The position numbers were made by a program, and so were the translations under genes. From NCBI RefSeq assembly GCF_900188065.1, contig NZ_FZNQ01000006.1, positions 1-64,000 of the forward strand: a stretch of 64,000 nucleotides of DNA. The letters are read 5' to 3'. Origin of the DNA: Halorubrum vacuolatum. GTDB lineage: Archaea; Halobacteriota; Halobacteria; Halobacteriales; Haloferacaceae. Shown here piece by piece: positions 28,370 to 37,039 of the stretch; position 1 is the stretch's first letter, and each line of letters opens with the position of its first letter. Under the pieces are notes generated by a model. The model saw only the letters and a list, made by a program, of their open reading frames with translations. It searched no databases and had not been told where the DNA came from.

Positions 28370-29010
28370 CCGACGGATCCGACCCGCCCGAGCTATATAT
28401 TCCGCGCGGGACGCTCCTCCGCTCCCGAGTCGTCTCCGATATCGCGACGACGCTCGAAACCGCGCTTGACCGCTCGCTGACCGGCTACTCGACGATCGTG
28501 CCGCAGGAGACGTTGCTGCTCTCCGGGGAGGCCAAGGGCGTCATCACCTTCGAGGACGGCGTTCCGATGCTCGCGTACAACACGGTGACCGACAACGGCG
28601 GTCCCGCGGCGCTCGCAGAACTGGCGGTACCGGGCCCCTATCGCGTCGAACTGTATGCGGTCGATGGAGCGGCGCTGGAGACCGCCCATGAGGCGGACGC
28701 GCTGCGGATACCGCCCGGGAGCGTCGCCACGGAACTCGCCGACGCGCCCGACCTCGCGGCGCGAACCCGCGCGGCCGCACCCGAGGACCGCCACGTCGGG
28801 GAGGGTCACGAGGAGACCGACGCGCTTGCCTCCTTTCTCGCGGATGACGATCGGATCGAGGCGCTCCGTGAACAAGCACGCGAGGAGGCGCGAGCGCGCG
28901 CGGCCGAGTGGGGACTCACGGACGTCCTCGACGACGAGGGGTCCACCGAACCCACCGGAGCCAGCGATGGCCGGAACGCCACCAGCGTTGGATCGTCGGA
29001 GCCGTTTTGA
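28366..29010 (+). CDS. Unknown protein in MinD operon, PATAN/DUF4388-like
   Basis: The 214-residue protein starts inside the end of the MinD gene (ATGA overlap). Residues about 45-105 (LLSGEAKGVITFEDGVPMLAY, then a helix and AVPGPYRVELY) resemble the DUF4388/PATAN layout in which a strand-helix domain marks gliding or signalling proteins; that resemblance is weak. The rest is acidic and Ala-rich, with a long helix near 165-195 that could form a coiled coil. The tail is low complexity. I infer a partner of the MinD ATPase; no established function. Confidence 0.7.
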   Translation: MTDGSDPPELYIPRGTLLRSRVVSDIATTLETALDRSLTGYSTIVPQETLLLSGEAKGVITFEDGVPMLAYNTVTDNGGPAALAELAVPGPYRVELYAVDGAALETAHEADALRIPPGSVATELADAPDLAARTRAAAPEDRHVGEGHEETDALASFLADDDRIEALREQAREEARARAAEWGLTDVLDDEGSTEPTGASDGRNATSVGSSEPF

Positions 29011-29755
29011 CGGGGCAGCGCGTATCTCGATCATCACCGTCCTTCGCCTCCTCACGCTCACGACCGCCTCCGACTTCGCCGACTGGTACGCGGCGAGCCG
29101 TGCGTACACCCGTCGCGTCGCCTCCGGGATGGACTTCGCAGGCGCCGACGAAATCGACGGTCCAGCGGTCGCCGCGCGGTTACGGGAGTCGCCCGAGTCG
29201 CTCTCACCGGCGGCTGCGCGGTCCGTCTCCACGACGCTACTCGCGGATGCACGCTTCTCCGAGCCGTACTGCGAGTGGATGCCGCTCTGGTATGAGCTCG
29301 GGCTGATCGCGCCGATACGCTACGCCGAGTGGCGGCTTCGGCGTATCGCTGGCGGGCTCGCGGCCGACGCCGGGGTGACGATCTCGGCGCCACACTTTTC
29401 ACGACCGGCGGACGTTCGGATCGAGGGACGTCCCGCGCTCGAACGCGTTTCGGGTTTTCGGGAACGGTTTCTTTTGGCGGACGCCATCCTGCATCTGGAG
29501 TGGTTCGTTCATGCGGCCGCCGCCGATGGGATCGCGGTGCCCGCCGAACTCGTTGAGCGAACTCGCCGTGAGTCGTTGGCGTATTACGGTGGCACCCGCA
29601 CGTCCCTTTCGCCACGGATTCGGCGGTTCCAGCGGCTGCTCTTCGGCGACGACCGCTGGGTTCGGGCGGTCGATACCGCTTACGACCTCGACAGCCGGCT
29701 GTTCGGCCTATGGGAGCGCCTCCTCGTCGAGGAACGGCGGCGACTCGGCGGGTGA
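28967..29755 (+). CDS. Unknown protein, third gene of the MinD operon
   Basis: The 262-residue protein overlaps the preceding gene by 44 bases if it starts at the ATG at 28967; a TTG at 28988 is an alternative. It is Arg/Ala-rich and predicted helical, with WYAASRAYTRRVA, LWYELGLIAPIRYAEWRLRR and a C-terminal DLDSRLFGLWERLLVEERRR. No membrane helix and no known motif are seen. The overlap implies translation coupled to the MinD operon. I do not recognise the family. Confidence 0.65.
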   Translation: MAGTPPALDRRSRFDGAARISIITVLRLLTLTTASDFADWYAASRAYTRRVASGMDFAGADEIDGPAVAARLRESPESLSPAAARSVSTTLLADARFSEPYCEWMPLWYELGLIAPIRYAEWRLRRIAGGLAADAGVTISAPHFSRPADVRIEGRPALERVSGFRERFLLADAILHLEWFVHAAAADGIAVPAELVERTRRESLAYYGGTRTSLSPRIRRFQRLLFGDDRWVRAVDTAYDLDSRLFGLWERLLVEERRRLGG

Positions 29756-29774
29756 CGGACGACGGCTCAGTCGG

Positions 29775-29797
29775 GGTGTTACAACACCTGTAACACC
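29775..29797. promoter_or_regulatory. Perfect 9-bp inverted repeat downstream of the MinD operon
   Basis: GGTGTTACA and TGTAACACC flank a 5-base spacer. It lies 20 bases after the last gene of the MinD operon and 221 bases before PEP synthase. It could be an operator for a dimeric regulator or a hairpin in the message; the GTGTTACA arms look more like a protein site than like a GC-rich hairpin. Confidence 0.5.
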
Positions 29798-29939
29798 TAA
29801 CAGGGGATGCACGCGGCACAGCGAATAGATATAGATGCCGACAGGACCGTTATGATCTCACGAGCCGATTCGGTTCGTTCCCCGCGACGCTTTCGGCCCT
29901 CCTTCGTTCATGAGCGACGATACCCCATGAGCAACCACT

Positions 29940-29969
29940 CGAAGCCGAGTTGTCTTTTATTCGGCTTCG
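29940..29969. promoter_or_regulatory. Inverted repeat bracketing a TATA-like box upstream of ppsA
   Basis: CGAAGCCGA (29940-29948) and TCGGCTTCG (29961-29969) are perfect 9-bp inverted arms. The 12 bases between contain CTTTTAT, the best TATA candidate ahead of ppsA. A dimer bound to the arms would cover the TATA box. The ppsA start codon is about 60 bases from that box. Confidence 0.5.
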
Positions 29970-30018
29970 GGGTGTCGGAAGATTCATACGTCGGCTTGTG
30001 GATCCACCGGATACACGA

Positions 30019-32337
30019 ATGGCAGTACTCTGGCTGGACGAAGTCGACGCCGACGATCTGGGAACGGTCGGCGGCAAGGCGGCCTCGCTGGGCGAACTCA
30101 TCGGCGCGGGCCTCCCGGTCCCCCCCGGATTCGTCGTCACCGCGGACACGTATCGCACCTTCATCGTCGATTCCGGCATCGACGAGGAGCTGTTCGCGGC
30201 GGTCGATGTCGACCCCGAGGACTCCGCCGCGCTCCGTGAGGCGGCGAACACCGCACACGAGTTGATCATGGAGACGCCGCTTCCGGAGCCGGTCCGTGCA
30301 GAGATCCTCGACCGATACGGTTCGATGGGTGAGGAGGGGACGGAGGCGTTCGTCGCCGTCCGATCCTCGGCGACGGCGGAGGACCTCCCCGACGCCTCCT
30401 TCGCCGGCCAACAGGAGACGTTTCTCAACGTCCGCGGCGATGACCTTGCCCAGCGAGTGAAGGAGTGTTGGGCCTCGCTTTTCACCCAGCGTGCGATCTA
30501 CTATCGGCAGCGCAAGGGCTTCTCACACGCCGAGGTGGATATCGCGGTCGTCGTTCAGCGAATGGTCGACGCCGAGAAGTCCGGCGTCCTGTTCACCAGC
30601 CATCCCTCGACGGGCGAGCCACGGGTCATCATCGAGGCGGCTTGGGGACTCGGGGAGGCGGTCGTCTCGGGGACGGTCTCGCCGGACAACTACGTCTACG
30701 ACGCCGAACGCGGCGTCGTCGATACGGTTAGCGTCGCCGAAAAGAAGATCGAGATGCTGAAAGATCCCGAGACGGGCCAGACGGTCGAACGGGAGGTCGA
30801 AGGCGATCGACGGACCGAGCGTGTCCTCTCTGACGGGGAGATATCCGACCTCGTCGCCCTCGGCGAGCGCGTCGAGGAGCACTACGGCGTGCCACAGGAC
30901 GTGGAGTGGGCGATGCGCGAGGGGGAGACGTACATGCTCCAATCGCGGCCGATCACGACGATCCGCGACTCCGCGGATGCGGCCGTGGGGACCGGTGGCG
31001 ACGGGGAGCGTTCCGAAGCCGAGGCTGACCGGCCTGACGACCGGGAAGAGGAGCCCGCGGACGTCCTCGTTCAGGGGCTCGGATCAAGCCCGGGGGTCGT
31101 CTCCGGTGCCGTTCGGATCGTCACGAAACTCGACCATCTCGATCAGGTCCAGGAGGGCGACATCCTCGTCACGGAGATGACGATGCCCGATATGGTGCCG
31201 GCGATGAAACGGGCCGCCGGTATCGTTACCGACGAGGGCGGGATGACGAGTCACGCCGCGATCATCTCCCGGGAACTCGGCGTGCCGGCGGTCGTCGGCA
31301 CGGGATCGGGGACGCGCGACCTCGAGAACGGTCAGCAGATCACCATCGACGGCGACAAGGGGACCGTCCGTGCGGGCGCGGACGAGGCGGCCGAACCCGC
31401 CGAGGAGTTCGAACCCATCGAGGCGGCCCGCCCCGAGACGCCGGTGAAACCGATGACGGCGACGGAGGTGAAGGTGAACGTCTCGATTCCGGAGGCGGCA
31501 GAGCGTGCCGCCGCGACGGGTGCGGACGGTGTCGGCTTACTGCGGATCGAACACATGGTGCTCTCGCTCGGCAAGACCCCCGAGCGGTACATCCGCGATC
31601 ACGGATCGCGGGCGTATCAGGACGCGCTCATCGAGGGGATCCGGACCGTCGCCGACGAATTCTATCCCCGGCCCGTCCGCACGCGGACGATCGACGCCCC
31701 GACGGACGAGTTCCGCGAACTGGAGGGTGGCGATGGCGAACCGACCGAACACAACCCGATGCTCGGCTGGCGAGGGATCCGCCGGAGCCTCGACAAGCCG
31801 GACGTGTTCAAACAGGAACTCGCGGCTATCGCCCGGCTGCTCGATATGGGCTATGACAACATCGAGCTGATGCTCCCGCTCGTCAACGACGCGGTGGACG
31901 TCGAGGCGGCGAAAGGTCACCTCCTAGAGGCCGGTATCGATCCCGAGCGGAACCGGTGGGGCGTGATGATCGAGACCCCGGCGAGCGCGCTCATGATCGA
32001 GGAGCTGGCGGCGGCGGGGATCGACTTCGCCTCCTTCGGGACGAACGACCTCACCCAGTACACGCTGGCGGTCGACCGCAACAACGAACACGTCGCCAGC
32101 CGGTTCGACGAACTCCACCCGGCCGTGCTTCGGCTGATCGGCGACACCATCGAGACCTGCCGGGAGCTCGGGGTCGACACCAGCATCTGCGGGCAGGCTG
32201 GCTCGAAACCGGAGATGGTCGAGTTCCTCGTCGAACAGGGCGTCTCGTCGGTCTCGGCGAACATCGACGCCGTCCGCGACGTCCAACACGAGGTGAAACG
32301 GGTCGAGCAGCGGCTGCTTTTGGATTCGGTCCGCTGA
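30019..32337 (+). CDS. ppsA: Phosphoenolpyruvate synthase
   Basis: The 772-residue enzyme makes phosphoenolpyruvate from pyruvate and ATP for gluconeogenesis. An N-terminal ATP-grasp domain (VGGKAASLGEL, then VRSSATAEDLPDASFAGQQ) is followed by the swivelling phosphohistidine domain, with His412 in GGMTSHAAI, and a C-terminal pyruvate/PEP barrel with the catalytic Cys724 in CGQAG. A low-complexity acidic linker (about residues 320-355) separates the first two parts, as in other haloarchaea. The start at 30019 (MAVLWLDE) is the usual one; 23 more residues could be read upstream but are unlike the family. The inverted repeat at 29940-29969 may regulate it. Confidence 0.95.
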   Translation: MAVLWLDEVDADDLGTVGGKAASLGELIGAGLPVPPGFVVTADTYRTFIVDSGIDEELFAAVDVDPEDSAALREAANTAHELIMETPLPEPVRAEILDRYGSMGEEGTEAFVAVRSSATAEDLPDASFAGQQETFLNVRGDDLAQRVKECWASLFTQRAIYYRQRKGFSHAEVDIAVVVQRMVDAEKSGVLFTSHPSTGEPRVIIEAAWGLGEAVVSGTVSPDNYVYDAERGVVDTVSVAEKKIEMLKDPETGQTVEREVEGDRRTERVLSDGEISDLVALGERVEEHYGVPQDVEWAMREGETYMLQSRPITTIRDSADAAVGTGGDGERSEAEADRPDDREEEPADVLVQGLGSSPGVVSGAVRIVTKLDHLDQVQEGDILVTEMTMPDMVPAMKRAAGIVTDEGGMTSHAAIISRELGVPAVVGTGSGTRDLENGQQITIDGDKGTVRAGADEAAEPAEEFEPIEAARPETPVKPMTATEVKVNVSIPEAAERAAATGADGVGLLRIEHMVLSLGKTPERYIRDHGSRAYQDALIEGIRTVADEFYPRPVRTRTIDAPTDEFRELEGGDGEPTEHNPMLGWRGIRRSLDKPDVFKQELAAIARLLDMGYDNIELMLPLVNDAVDVEAAKGHLLEAGIDPERNRWGVMIETPASALMIEELAAAGIDFASFGTNDLTQYTLAVDRNNEHVASRFDELHPAVLRLIGDTIETCRELGVDTSICGQAGSKPEMVEFLVEQGVSSVSANIDAVRDVQHEVKRVEQRLLLDSVR

Positions 32338-32648
32338 GGGTCGAACGCGGAACCTCGATCGTATCGTGATCGGGCACCGTGCGCCCTCGTGCGTGCAGAA
32401 CGTTCACCTGACGAGCGCTTGGAATTAGTTCACCTGACGAGCGCTTGGAATCGGCGGACAGGTGGCGAATCGATCGTCTCCCGGCCGGTTCGCCACACAA
32501 CCGCCGTGACCGGTCCGGGGCTTCCGTTAGCGGATAGCGAGGGGTGGCCGCGGCATGGGGCAAAAGGGTTCACCACGTCGGGAAAACGGACGACGACCGC
32601 CGAGGCAGAACCAACATATTCACTACAGGCGACCACCAAGCCGGGTGT
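32338..32648 (+). other. Gap upstream of the halocyanin gene with a 26-bp direct repeat
   Basis: These 311 bases hold no gene that I can support. GTTCACCTGACGAGCGCTTG plus GAAT occurs twice, at 32402-32425 and 32428-32451 (period 26). The last 80 bases presumably hold the halocyanin promoter (ACATATTCACTAC near 32612-32624). Confidence 0.6.
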
Positions 32649-33263
32649 ATGAGTACGGACGACGTCTCCCGACGCAGGTTCATGCGGACCGCAGGCGGTG
32701 CGGCGGCGGCCGCCGGCGCGGCGACGGCCGCGACGGGAACGGCCGCAGCCAATGAGGAGCCCGACTGGCCGTCCGAAGCCGAAGGGAACCTCGGGACCTA
32801 CGAGGACGCACGTGGCGAGGACGCGGTGACCGTCATGGTCGGTGCCGACGACGACGGACTCGCCTTCGATCCGACGCTTCTGTGGGTCGATGAGGGGACG
32901 GAGATCACCTGGGAGTGGACCGGTCAAGGCGGCGCACACAACGTGGAGACGGTCGACGGCCCGGCGGAACTGCAGAGTGAAACCGTCGACGAGGAAGGGT
33001 TCACCTACGAGTACGAGACCAGCGAGGACGACGCCGGCATCACCCACTATTACTGTGCGCCCCACGACGCCGTCGGCATGCACGCCGGACTCGCCGTCGG
33101 CGACGACATCGACACCGTCGATGTCGGCGACGATGCCGCCGGGGCCGTCTTCGTCCCACAGGGTGCGCGTGCGCTCGGTATCGCGACGTTTATCGCGATG
33201 GTGAGTACGCTCGGGCTCGCGTTCGTCTTCATGAAGTACGGCGGAACGATGACCCAGGAATAG
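32649..33263 (+). CDS. Tat-exported, membrane-anchored halocyanin (blue copper protein)
   Basis: The 204-residue precursor starts with a twin-arginine signal (SRRRFMRTAGGAAAAAGAA). The cupredoxin domain shows the full set of type 1 copper ligands: His97 in GAHNVE, then Cys136, His139 and Met144 in YYCAPHDAVGM. A single membrane helix near the C-terminus (about 178-196) would hold the domain on the outer face, an unusual addition compared with soluble halocyanins. Halocyanins carry electrons in haloarchaeal respiratory chains. The start at 32649 (MSTDDVSRRRF) puts the Tat motif where expected. No respiratory genes adjoin it. Confidence 0.92.
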   Translation: MSTDDVSRRRFMRTAGGAAAAAGAATAATGTAAANEEPDWPSEAEGNLGTYEDARGEDAVTVMVGADDDGLAFDPTLLWVDEGTEITWEWTGQGGAHNVETVDGPAELQSETVDEEGFTYEYETSEDDAGITHYYCAPHDAVGMHAGLAVGDDIDTVDVGDDAAGAVFVPQGARALGIATFIAMVSTLGLAFVFMKYGGTMTQE

Positions 33264-33315
33264 CTGCCGTCCACGATCGTTTTTCAGTGCGGCTTTCCCC
33301 TTTGATCCGCCGAGT

Positions 33316-34365
33316 TTACTCGCTCTCGATCAACTCTCGATACGCGTCGATCTGTCGGTTCGTGACGGCCCCGTGATCGTAGTCCGTGAACGTCTCGTCG
33401 ACCGACCGTCGCGCCAACCCCGCGACGGTGACGAACTCGTCGGCGAGTTCGCTGGGGCTCGTGACGAGCCGTCCACGGGGCCATCCCTCGACCAGTTCAT
33501 GTGCGCTCGAGTCGGCCTGATACTCGACGAGCCCCACACAGCCGCAGGCGAGCGCCCACAACAGCTCCGTCGGGAACGTCTCCCGCGTCGCGGTGGCGAC
33601 GGCGACGTGTGTGCCCTTCAGTATCGACACCCGCTCTTCGAGGGGAAGATCGCCGAGAAACTGGACCCGGTCGTCGATTCGCAGGTCGACCGCGGTCGAC
33701 TCCGTCACCTCGCGCTCCGGGCCGTCGCCGATCACCGCCGCCGTCCAGTCGCGATCGCGCAGCTCCGCGAGCGCGAGCAGGAACGTTTCGACGTTTGCGT
33801 GGCGGTCGAGCCGTCGCGAGTAGACCACATCGAATCGATCATCGACCGGCGCCTCGCGAACCAGATCCATGTCGATACTGCCGGGAAGGATCCGTACCGA
33901 TTCGCCGGTCGCGCCGTGTTCCCTGACGCGCGTCTTCGTCGTGCGTGAGGGGGCGGTGAGGAGGTCGGCGCTCCGTGCAAGCGGTCCATACCGACTGGCG
34001 TCGTCGTCGGGGTGATCCCGCCACCAGTCGACGAGCACGGGCGTTCGCGTCAGCGTGCCGGCGACTGTCGTGCCCAGCCCGCAGGTCGGTGGGGAGTTCA
34101 CCGCGTGGACGACGTCGGGAGCGACGCGTCGGATCGCCACCGGAAGCTTCGCGGCGAACGCCGACGGCGCGGGATCGACGACGACCGATCGGTACTCGAT
34201 GCCGTCCTCCTCGAAGGTGTCGTGCCCGCCGCCCCACCAGCGCGCACAGAGCCAGACGACGTCGTGACCGCGCTCGGCGAGTCCACGGGCGAACCGCCAC
34301 GTTCGTTCCCGGGCGGGGGTCATCCCGTGGCCGGGGGTAAACAGCGAGACGAACGCGACGCGCAT
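33316..34365 (-). CDS. GT4-family glycosyltransferase
   Basis: The 349-residue protein has a GT-B fold: the N-terminal half begins MRVAFVSLFTPGHGMTPARERT, and the C-terminal half carries ILPGSIDMDLV, VVYSRRLDRHANVETFLLALAEL and FLGDLPLEERVSIL followed by PTELLWALACGCVGL. The acidic E-x7-E region is changed to FPTELLWALACGC. It would transfer a sugar to a lipid, protein or polysaccharide. A TATA-like TTTTTATC (about 34391-34398) is 28 bases before the ATG at 34365, which supports this start over the longer frame to 34779. It diverges from the S9 peptidase gene. Substrate unknown. Confidence 0.87.
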   Translation of the reverse strand: MRVAFVSLFTPGHGMTPARERTWRFARGLAERGHDVVWLCARWWGGGHDTFEEDGIEYRSVVVDPAPSAFAAKLPVAIRRVAPDVVHAVNSPPTCGLGTTVAGTLTRTPVLVDWWRDHPDDDASRYGPLARSADLLTAPSRTTKTRVREHGATGESVRILPGSIDMDLVREAPVDDRFDVVYSRRLDRHANVETFLLALAELRDRDWTAAVIGDGPEREVTESTAVDLRIDDRVQFLGDLPLEERVSILKGTHVAVATATRETFPTELLWALACGCVGLVEYQADSSAHELVEGWPRGRLVTSPSELADEFVTVAGLARRSVDETFTDYDHGAVTNRQIDAYRELIESE

Positions 34366-34444
34366 ACCCGAAGCGGAGGACGGGCGGCGATAAAAAGCCA
34401 CGTCATCCGGGGACGGCTGATGCCCGGATGAGCGTCGACCCTTT

Positions 34445-34468
34445 CGCACCCGAACCGATTTGGGTGCG
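34445..34468. promoter_or_regulatory. Inverted repeat upstream of the S9 peptidase
   Basis: CGCACCC and GGGTGCG are perfect 7-bp arms around a 10-base spacer; the right arm ends 18 bases before the ATG at 34487. It could be an operator overlapping the promoter or a small hairpin in a short leader. Confidence 0.4.
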
Positions 34469-34486
34469 GCCGCCGAAGCCGACGCC

Positions 34487-36292
34487 ATGCATCGGTACGA
34501 CATCGAGCGGTACCTCAACGTACGCAGCGCCGGCGGGGCGGACCTCGGTCCCGACGGCCGGCTCTCCTTCCTTCTCGATGCGACCGGCACCGGACAGGTG
34601 TGGTCGCTCACCGAGCCGCTCGGCTGGCCCGAACAGCACACCTTCTTCGAGGAGCGCGTGACCTTCATCGACTCCTCCCCCGAACGCTCGGAGGCGATCT
34701 TCGGCATGGACGAGGGCGGCAACGAACGGGTCCAGCTCCATCGGCTCGACTTCACGACCGGTGTGATCACGAACCTCACCGACCGGCCGGACGCGAAACA
34801 CCGTTGGGGTGGCTGGTCTCACGACGGCGAACGGTTCGCGTTCGCCTCGAACCGCCGCGATGAGTCGGTCTTCGACGTTTATATTCAGGACCGCGACGCC
34901 GTCGGCGACGAGGCAAGGCGCGTCTACATGGGCGACGGCTGGCTCTCCGTGGCCGGCTGGTCGCCCGATGACGACCGGCTGATCGTCCACGAGGCACACT
35001 CCTCGTTCGATCACGACCTCTACACGCTGGCGATCGAGTCGGGCGAGTTGACCCACCACACGCCACACGAGGGCGACGCGCGCTACGGGAGCCCGGAGTG
35101 GGGTCCGGACGGGGAGTCGATCTACCTCGTCACGGACCATCAGAGCGACACCCTGCGCTTGGAGCGGCTCTCGCTGGCGGATGGGGGGTTCTCGGACGTC
35201 GCCTCCGGCGGCGGGTGGAACGTCGATGGCGTGGCGATTCACGAGGAATCACGGCGGATCGTCTACTCGCGGAACGTGGACGGCTACACCGAGATCCGTG
35301 CGGGCGAACTCGTCGACCCCGATCGGATCGACGAGTTCCCCCAGCCGGACCTCCCCCGTGGCGTCGCCGGCGGGGTGAGCTTCGGGCCCGACGGCGACCG
35401 CTACGCGATCACGGCGACGGGGAGCACCGACACGGCGAACGTCTACGTCGTCGACGCCCGCACCGGCGAGACGACGCGGTGGACGGCCGCCTCGACCGCG
35501 GGGATCCCCCGCGACACCTTTGTCGAGCCCGAGCTGGTCCACTATCCGACCTTCGACGGGCGGGAGATCCCCGCCTTCCTCTCGATGCCCGAGACGGAGC
35601 CGCCCGCGGCAGGGTTTCCCGTGATCGTCGACATTCACGGCGGGCCTGAGTCACAGCGCCGGCCCTCCTTTTCGGGCGTGAAACAGTACCTCCTCAACGC
35701 CGGCTACGCCGTGCTCGAACCGAACGTGCGGGGCTCCTCCGGCTACGGCAAGGCGTACTCCTCGCTCGACGACGTGGAAAAGCGGATGGACTCCGTCGCG
35801 GACATCCGTGCGGGCGTCGAGTGGCTCCACGATCATCCCGAGATCGACCCCGACCGGATCGTCGCGATGGGCGGCTCCTACGGCGGCTTCATGGTGCTCG
35901 CGTCGATGACGGAGTATCCCGAGTTGTGGGCGGCGGGCATCGACATCGTCGGCATCGCGAACTTCGTGAGCTTCCTCGAGAACACCGGCGACTGGCGGCG
36001 GTCGCTCCGTGAAGCGGAGTACGGGTCGCTCGAAGACGACCGCGAGTTCCTCGAATCGATCTCGCCGGTGAACAACGCCGAGGCGATCGCCGCCCCGCTG
36101 TTCGTGCTCCACGGCGCGAACGATCCGCGGGTGCCCGTCGGGGAGGCCGAGCGGATCGTCGAGGCGGTACAGGAGCGGGATGTGCCCGTCCGAAAGCTGA
36201 TCTTCGAGGACGAAGGCCACGGCTTCTCGAAGCTCGAAAACCGCATCGAGGCCTACCGGGCGATCGTCGAATTCCTCGACGAGCACGTCTGA
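34487..36292 (+). CDS. S9-family prolyl oligopeptidase/acylaminoacyl-peptidase
   Basis: The 601-residue protein has an N-terminal beta-propeller of repeated WD-like strands (WSHDGERFAFASNR, WGPDGESIYLVTD, FGPDGDRYAITATG) and a C-terminal alpha/beta-hydrolase. The catalytic triad is Ser464 in GGSYGG, Asp546 in HGANDPRVP and His578 in DEGHGFS. NVRGSSGYGK is the usual S9 motif ahead of the nucleophile. The enzyme would trim short peptides in the cytoplasm; no signal peptide is present. The ATG at 34487 (MHRYDIERYLNVRS) gives the normal N-terminus; nine further residues could be read upstream. Confidence 0.92.
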   Translation: MHRYDIERYLNVRSAGGADLGPDGRLSFLLDATGTGQVWSLTEPLGWPEQHTFFEERVTFIDSSPERSEAIFGMDEGGNERVQLHRLDFTTGVITNLTDRPDAKHRWGGWSHDGERFAFASNRRDESVFDVYIQDRDAVGDEARRVYMGDGWLSVAGWSPDDDRLIVHEAHSSFDHDLYTLAIESGELTHHTPHEGDARYGSPEWGPDGESIYLVTDHQSDTLRLERLSLADGGFSDVASGGGWNVDGVAIHEESRRIVYSRNVDGYTEIRAGELVDPDRIDEFPQPDLPRGVAGGVSFGPDGDRYAITATGSTDTANVYVVDARTGETTRWTAASTAGIPRDTFVEPELVHYPTFDGREIPAFLSMPETEPPAAGFPVIVDIHGGPESQRRPSFSGVKQYLLNAGYAVLEPNVRGSSGYGKAYSSLDDVEKRMDSVADIRAGVEWLHDHPEIDPDRIVAMGGSYGGFMVLASMTEYPELWAAGIDIVGIANFVSFLENTGDWRRSLREAEYGSLEDDREFLESISPVNNAEAIAAPLFVLHGANDPRVPVGEAERIVEAVQERDVPVRKLIFEDEGHGFSKLENRIEAYRAIVEFLDEHV

Positions 36293-36737
36293 GGTAGGTC
36301 GACAGGCCGACAGACCGACAAACCGGCAGCAACGAACGGCAACGAACCGGCAGCGGGCGGACCGCCAGCGAACGGACCGCCAGCGAACGGACCGCCAGCG
36401 AACGGACCGCCGACCCGACGTGGATATATACTTGTATATAAATCGCGACGGCAACGATCGCCCGGCAGTCCCACGCCGGCGCGCGCCTCCGAGCGCCCTT
36501 TTAAACGGGCGCGAGGAGCACGCGCGAGGGAGCCCGCGGCCGAACCGGAGCCTGCGGAGGTTGGCCGCGGCGAGGCTGGGGAGGACCGAGGCGGACGCTG
36601 AGACGGACTGCCGGCGGCGGAGAGCAGACGCCGTCAACGATCGCCGGTTTATATACTCTCCGGGGTTGGCCACTCGCTGGCTATATACTTGCATGAGCCG
36701 GCTGAGATCATACGCCTGTTCGGAACGATTATGTTAA
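36293..36737. other. Gap with 15-bp repeats, TATA-like boxes and a purine-rich block
   Basis: No gene is supported in these 445 bases. ACCGCCAGCGAACGG is repeated three times exactly (36361-36405), with partial units on both sides. GGATATATACTTGTATATAAA (36421-36440 region) is a strong promoter-like stretch, and a related CTATATACTTG occurs at 36681-36691. Between them a GC- and purine-rich block (about 36490-36615, starting with a GCGCCC/GGGCGC hairpin around TTTTAAAC) resembles extragenic repetitive DNA of haloarchaea, or a non-coding RNA; neither can be shown here. Confidence 0.45.
36361..36405 (+). repeat. 15-bp tandem repeat, three exact copies
   Basis: ACCGCCAGCGAACGG at 36361, 36376 and 36391, with degenerate units before (CAACGAACGG types) and after. 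It lies directly downstream of the S9 peptidase stop. Confidence 0.9.
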
Positions 36738-36756
36738 TTCCCACTTTGAGTGGGAA
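36738..36756. promoter_or_regulatory. Probable autoregulatory operator of the AbrB-PIN pair
   Basis: TTCCCACT and AGTGGGAA are perfect 8-bp arms around TTG. The site ends one base before the ATG at 36758. Antitoxins of the AbrB/MazE class usually repress their own operon by binding such palindromes at the start of the gene. Confidence 0.65.
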
Positions 36757-36757
36757 C

Positions 36758-37039
36758 ATGGCCAAAGTGGATTCAAAGGGGCGAATCGTTCTCCCGCAGG
36801 AGGTGCGAGAACGTCTCGGTATCACCCCGGGGACGGAAGTCGAGATCCGCGAAGAAGGTGGGAAAGCCGTTGTTGAACCGGAGGACAGCCCCGAGAAAAT
36901 CCTCGAACGGATGGAACAACTCGTTGAAGAAGCGTCTTCGAACCGAGGCGAGACGATGCCCATCCCCGAGGGTGCCGACCCGGTTGCTCGCAAGCATCGA
37001 GATGCCGTGCAGCGAGGAGCGGAAACACACGATGAGTGA
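36758..37039 (+). CDS. AbrB/SpoVT-type antitoxin
   Basis: The 93-residue protein begins MAKVDSKGRIVLPQEVRERL, a textbook AbrB/MazE swapped-hairpin DNA-binding fold. The C-terminal half (helical, acidic) would bind and block the toxin encoded next. The ATG at 36758 is chosen because the fold starts right after it; ATGs at 36731 and 36689 would place the palindrome inside the gene. The stop overlaps the toxin start by 8 bases. Confidence 0.88.
   Translation: MAKVDSKGRIVLPQEVRERLGITPGTEVEIREEGGKAVVEPEDSPEKILERMEQLVEEASSNRGETMPIPEGADPVARKHRDAVQRGAETHDE

Noticed and set aside
33316-34779. Longer form of the glycosyltransferase
   Set aside because: The extra 138 residues have no fold-like pattern, and a TATA box lies 28 bases before the ATG at 34365.
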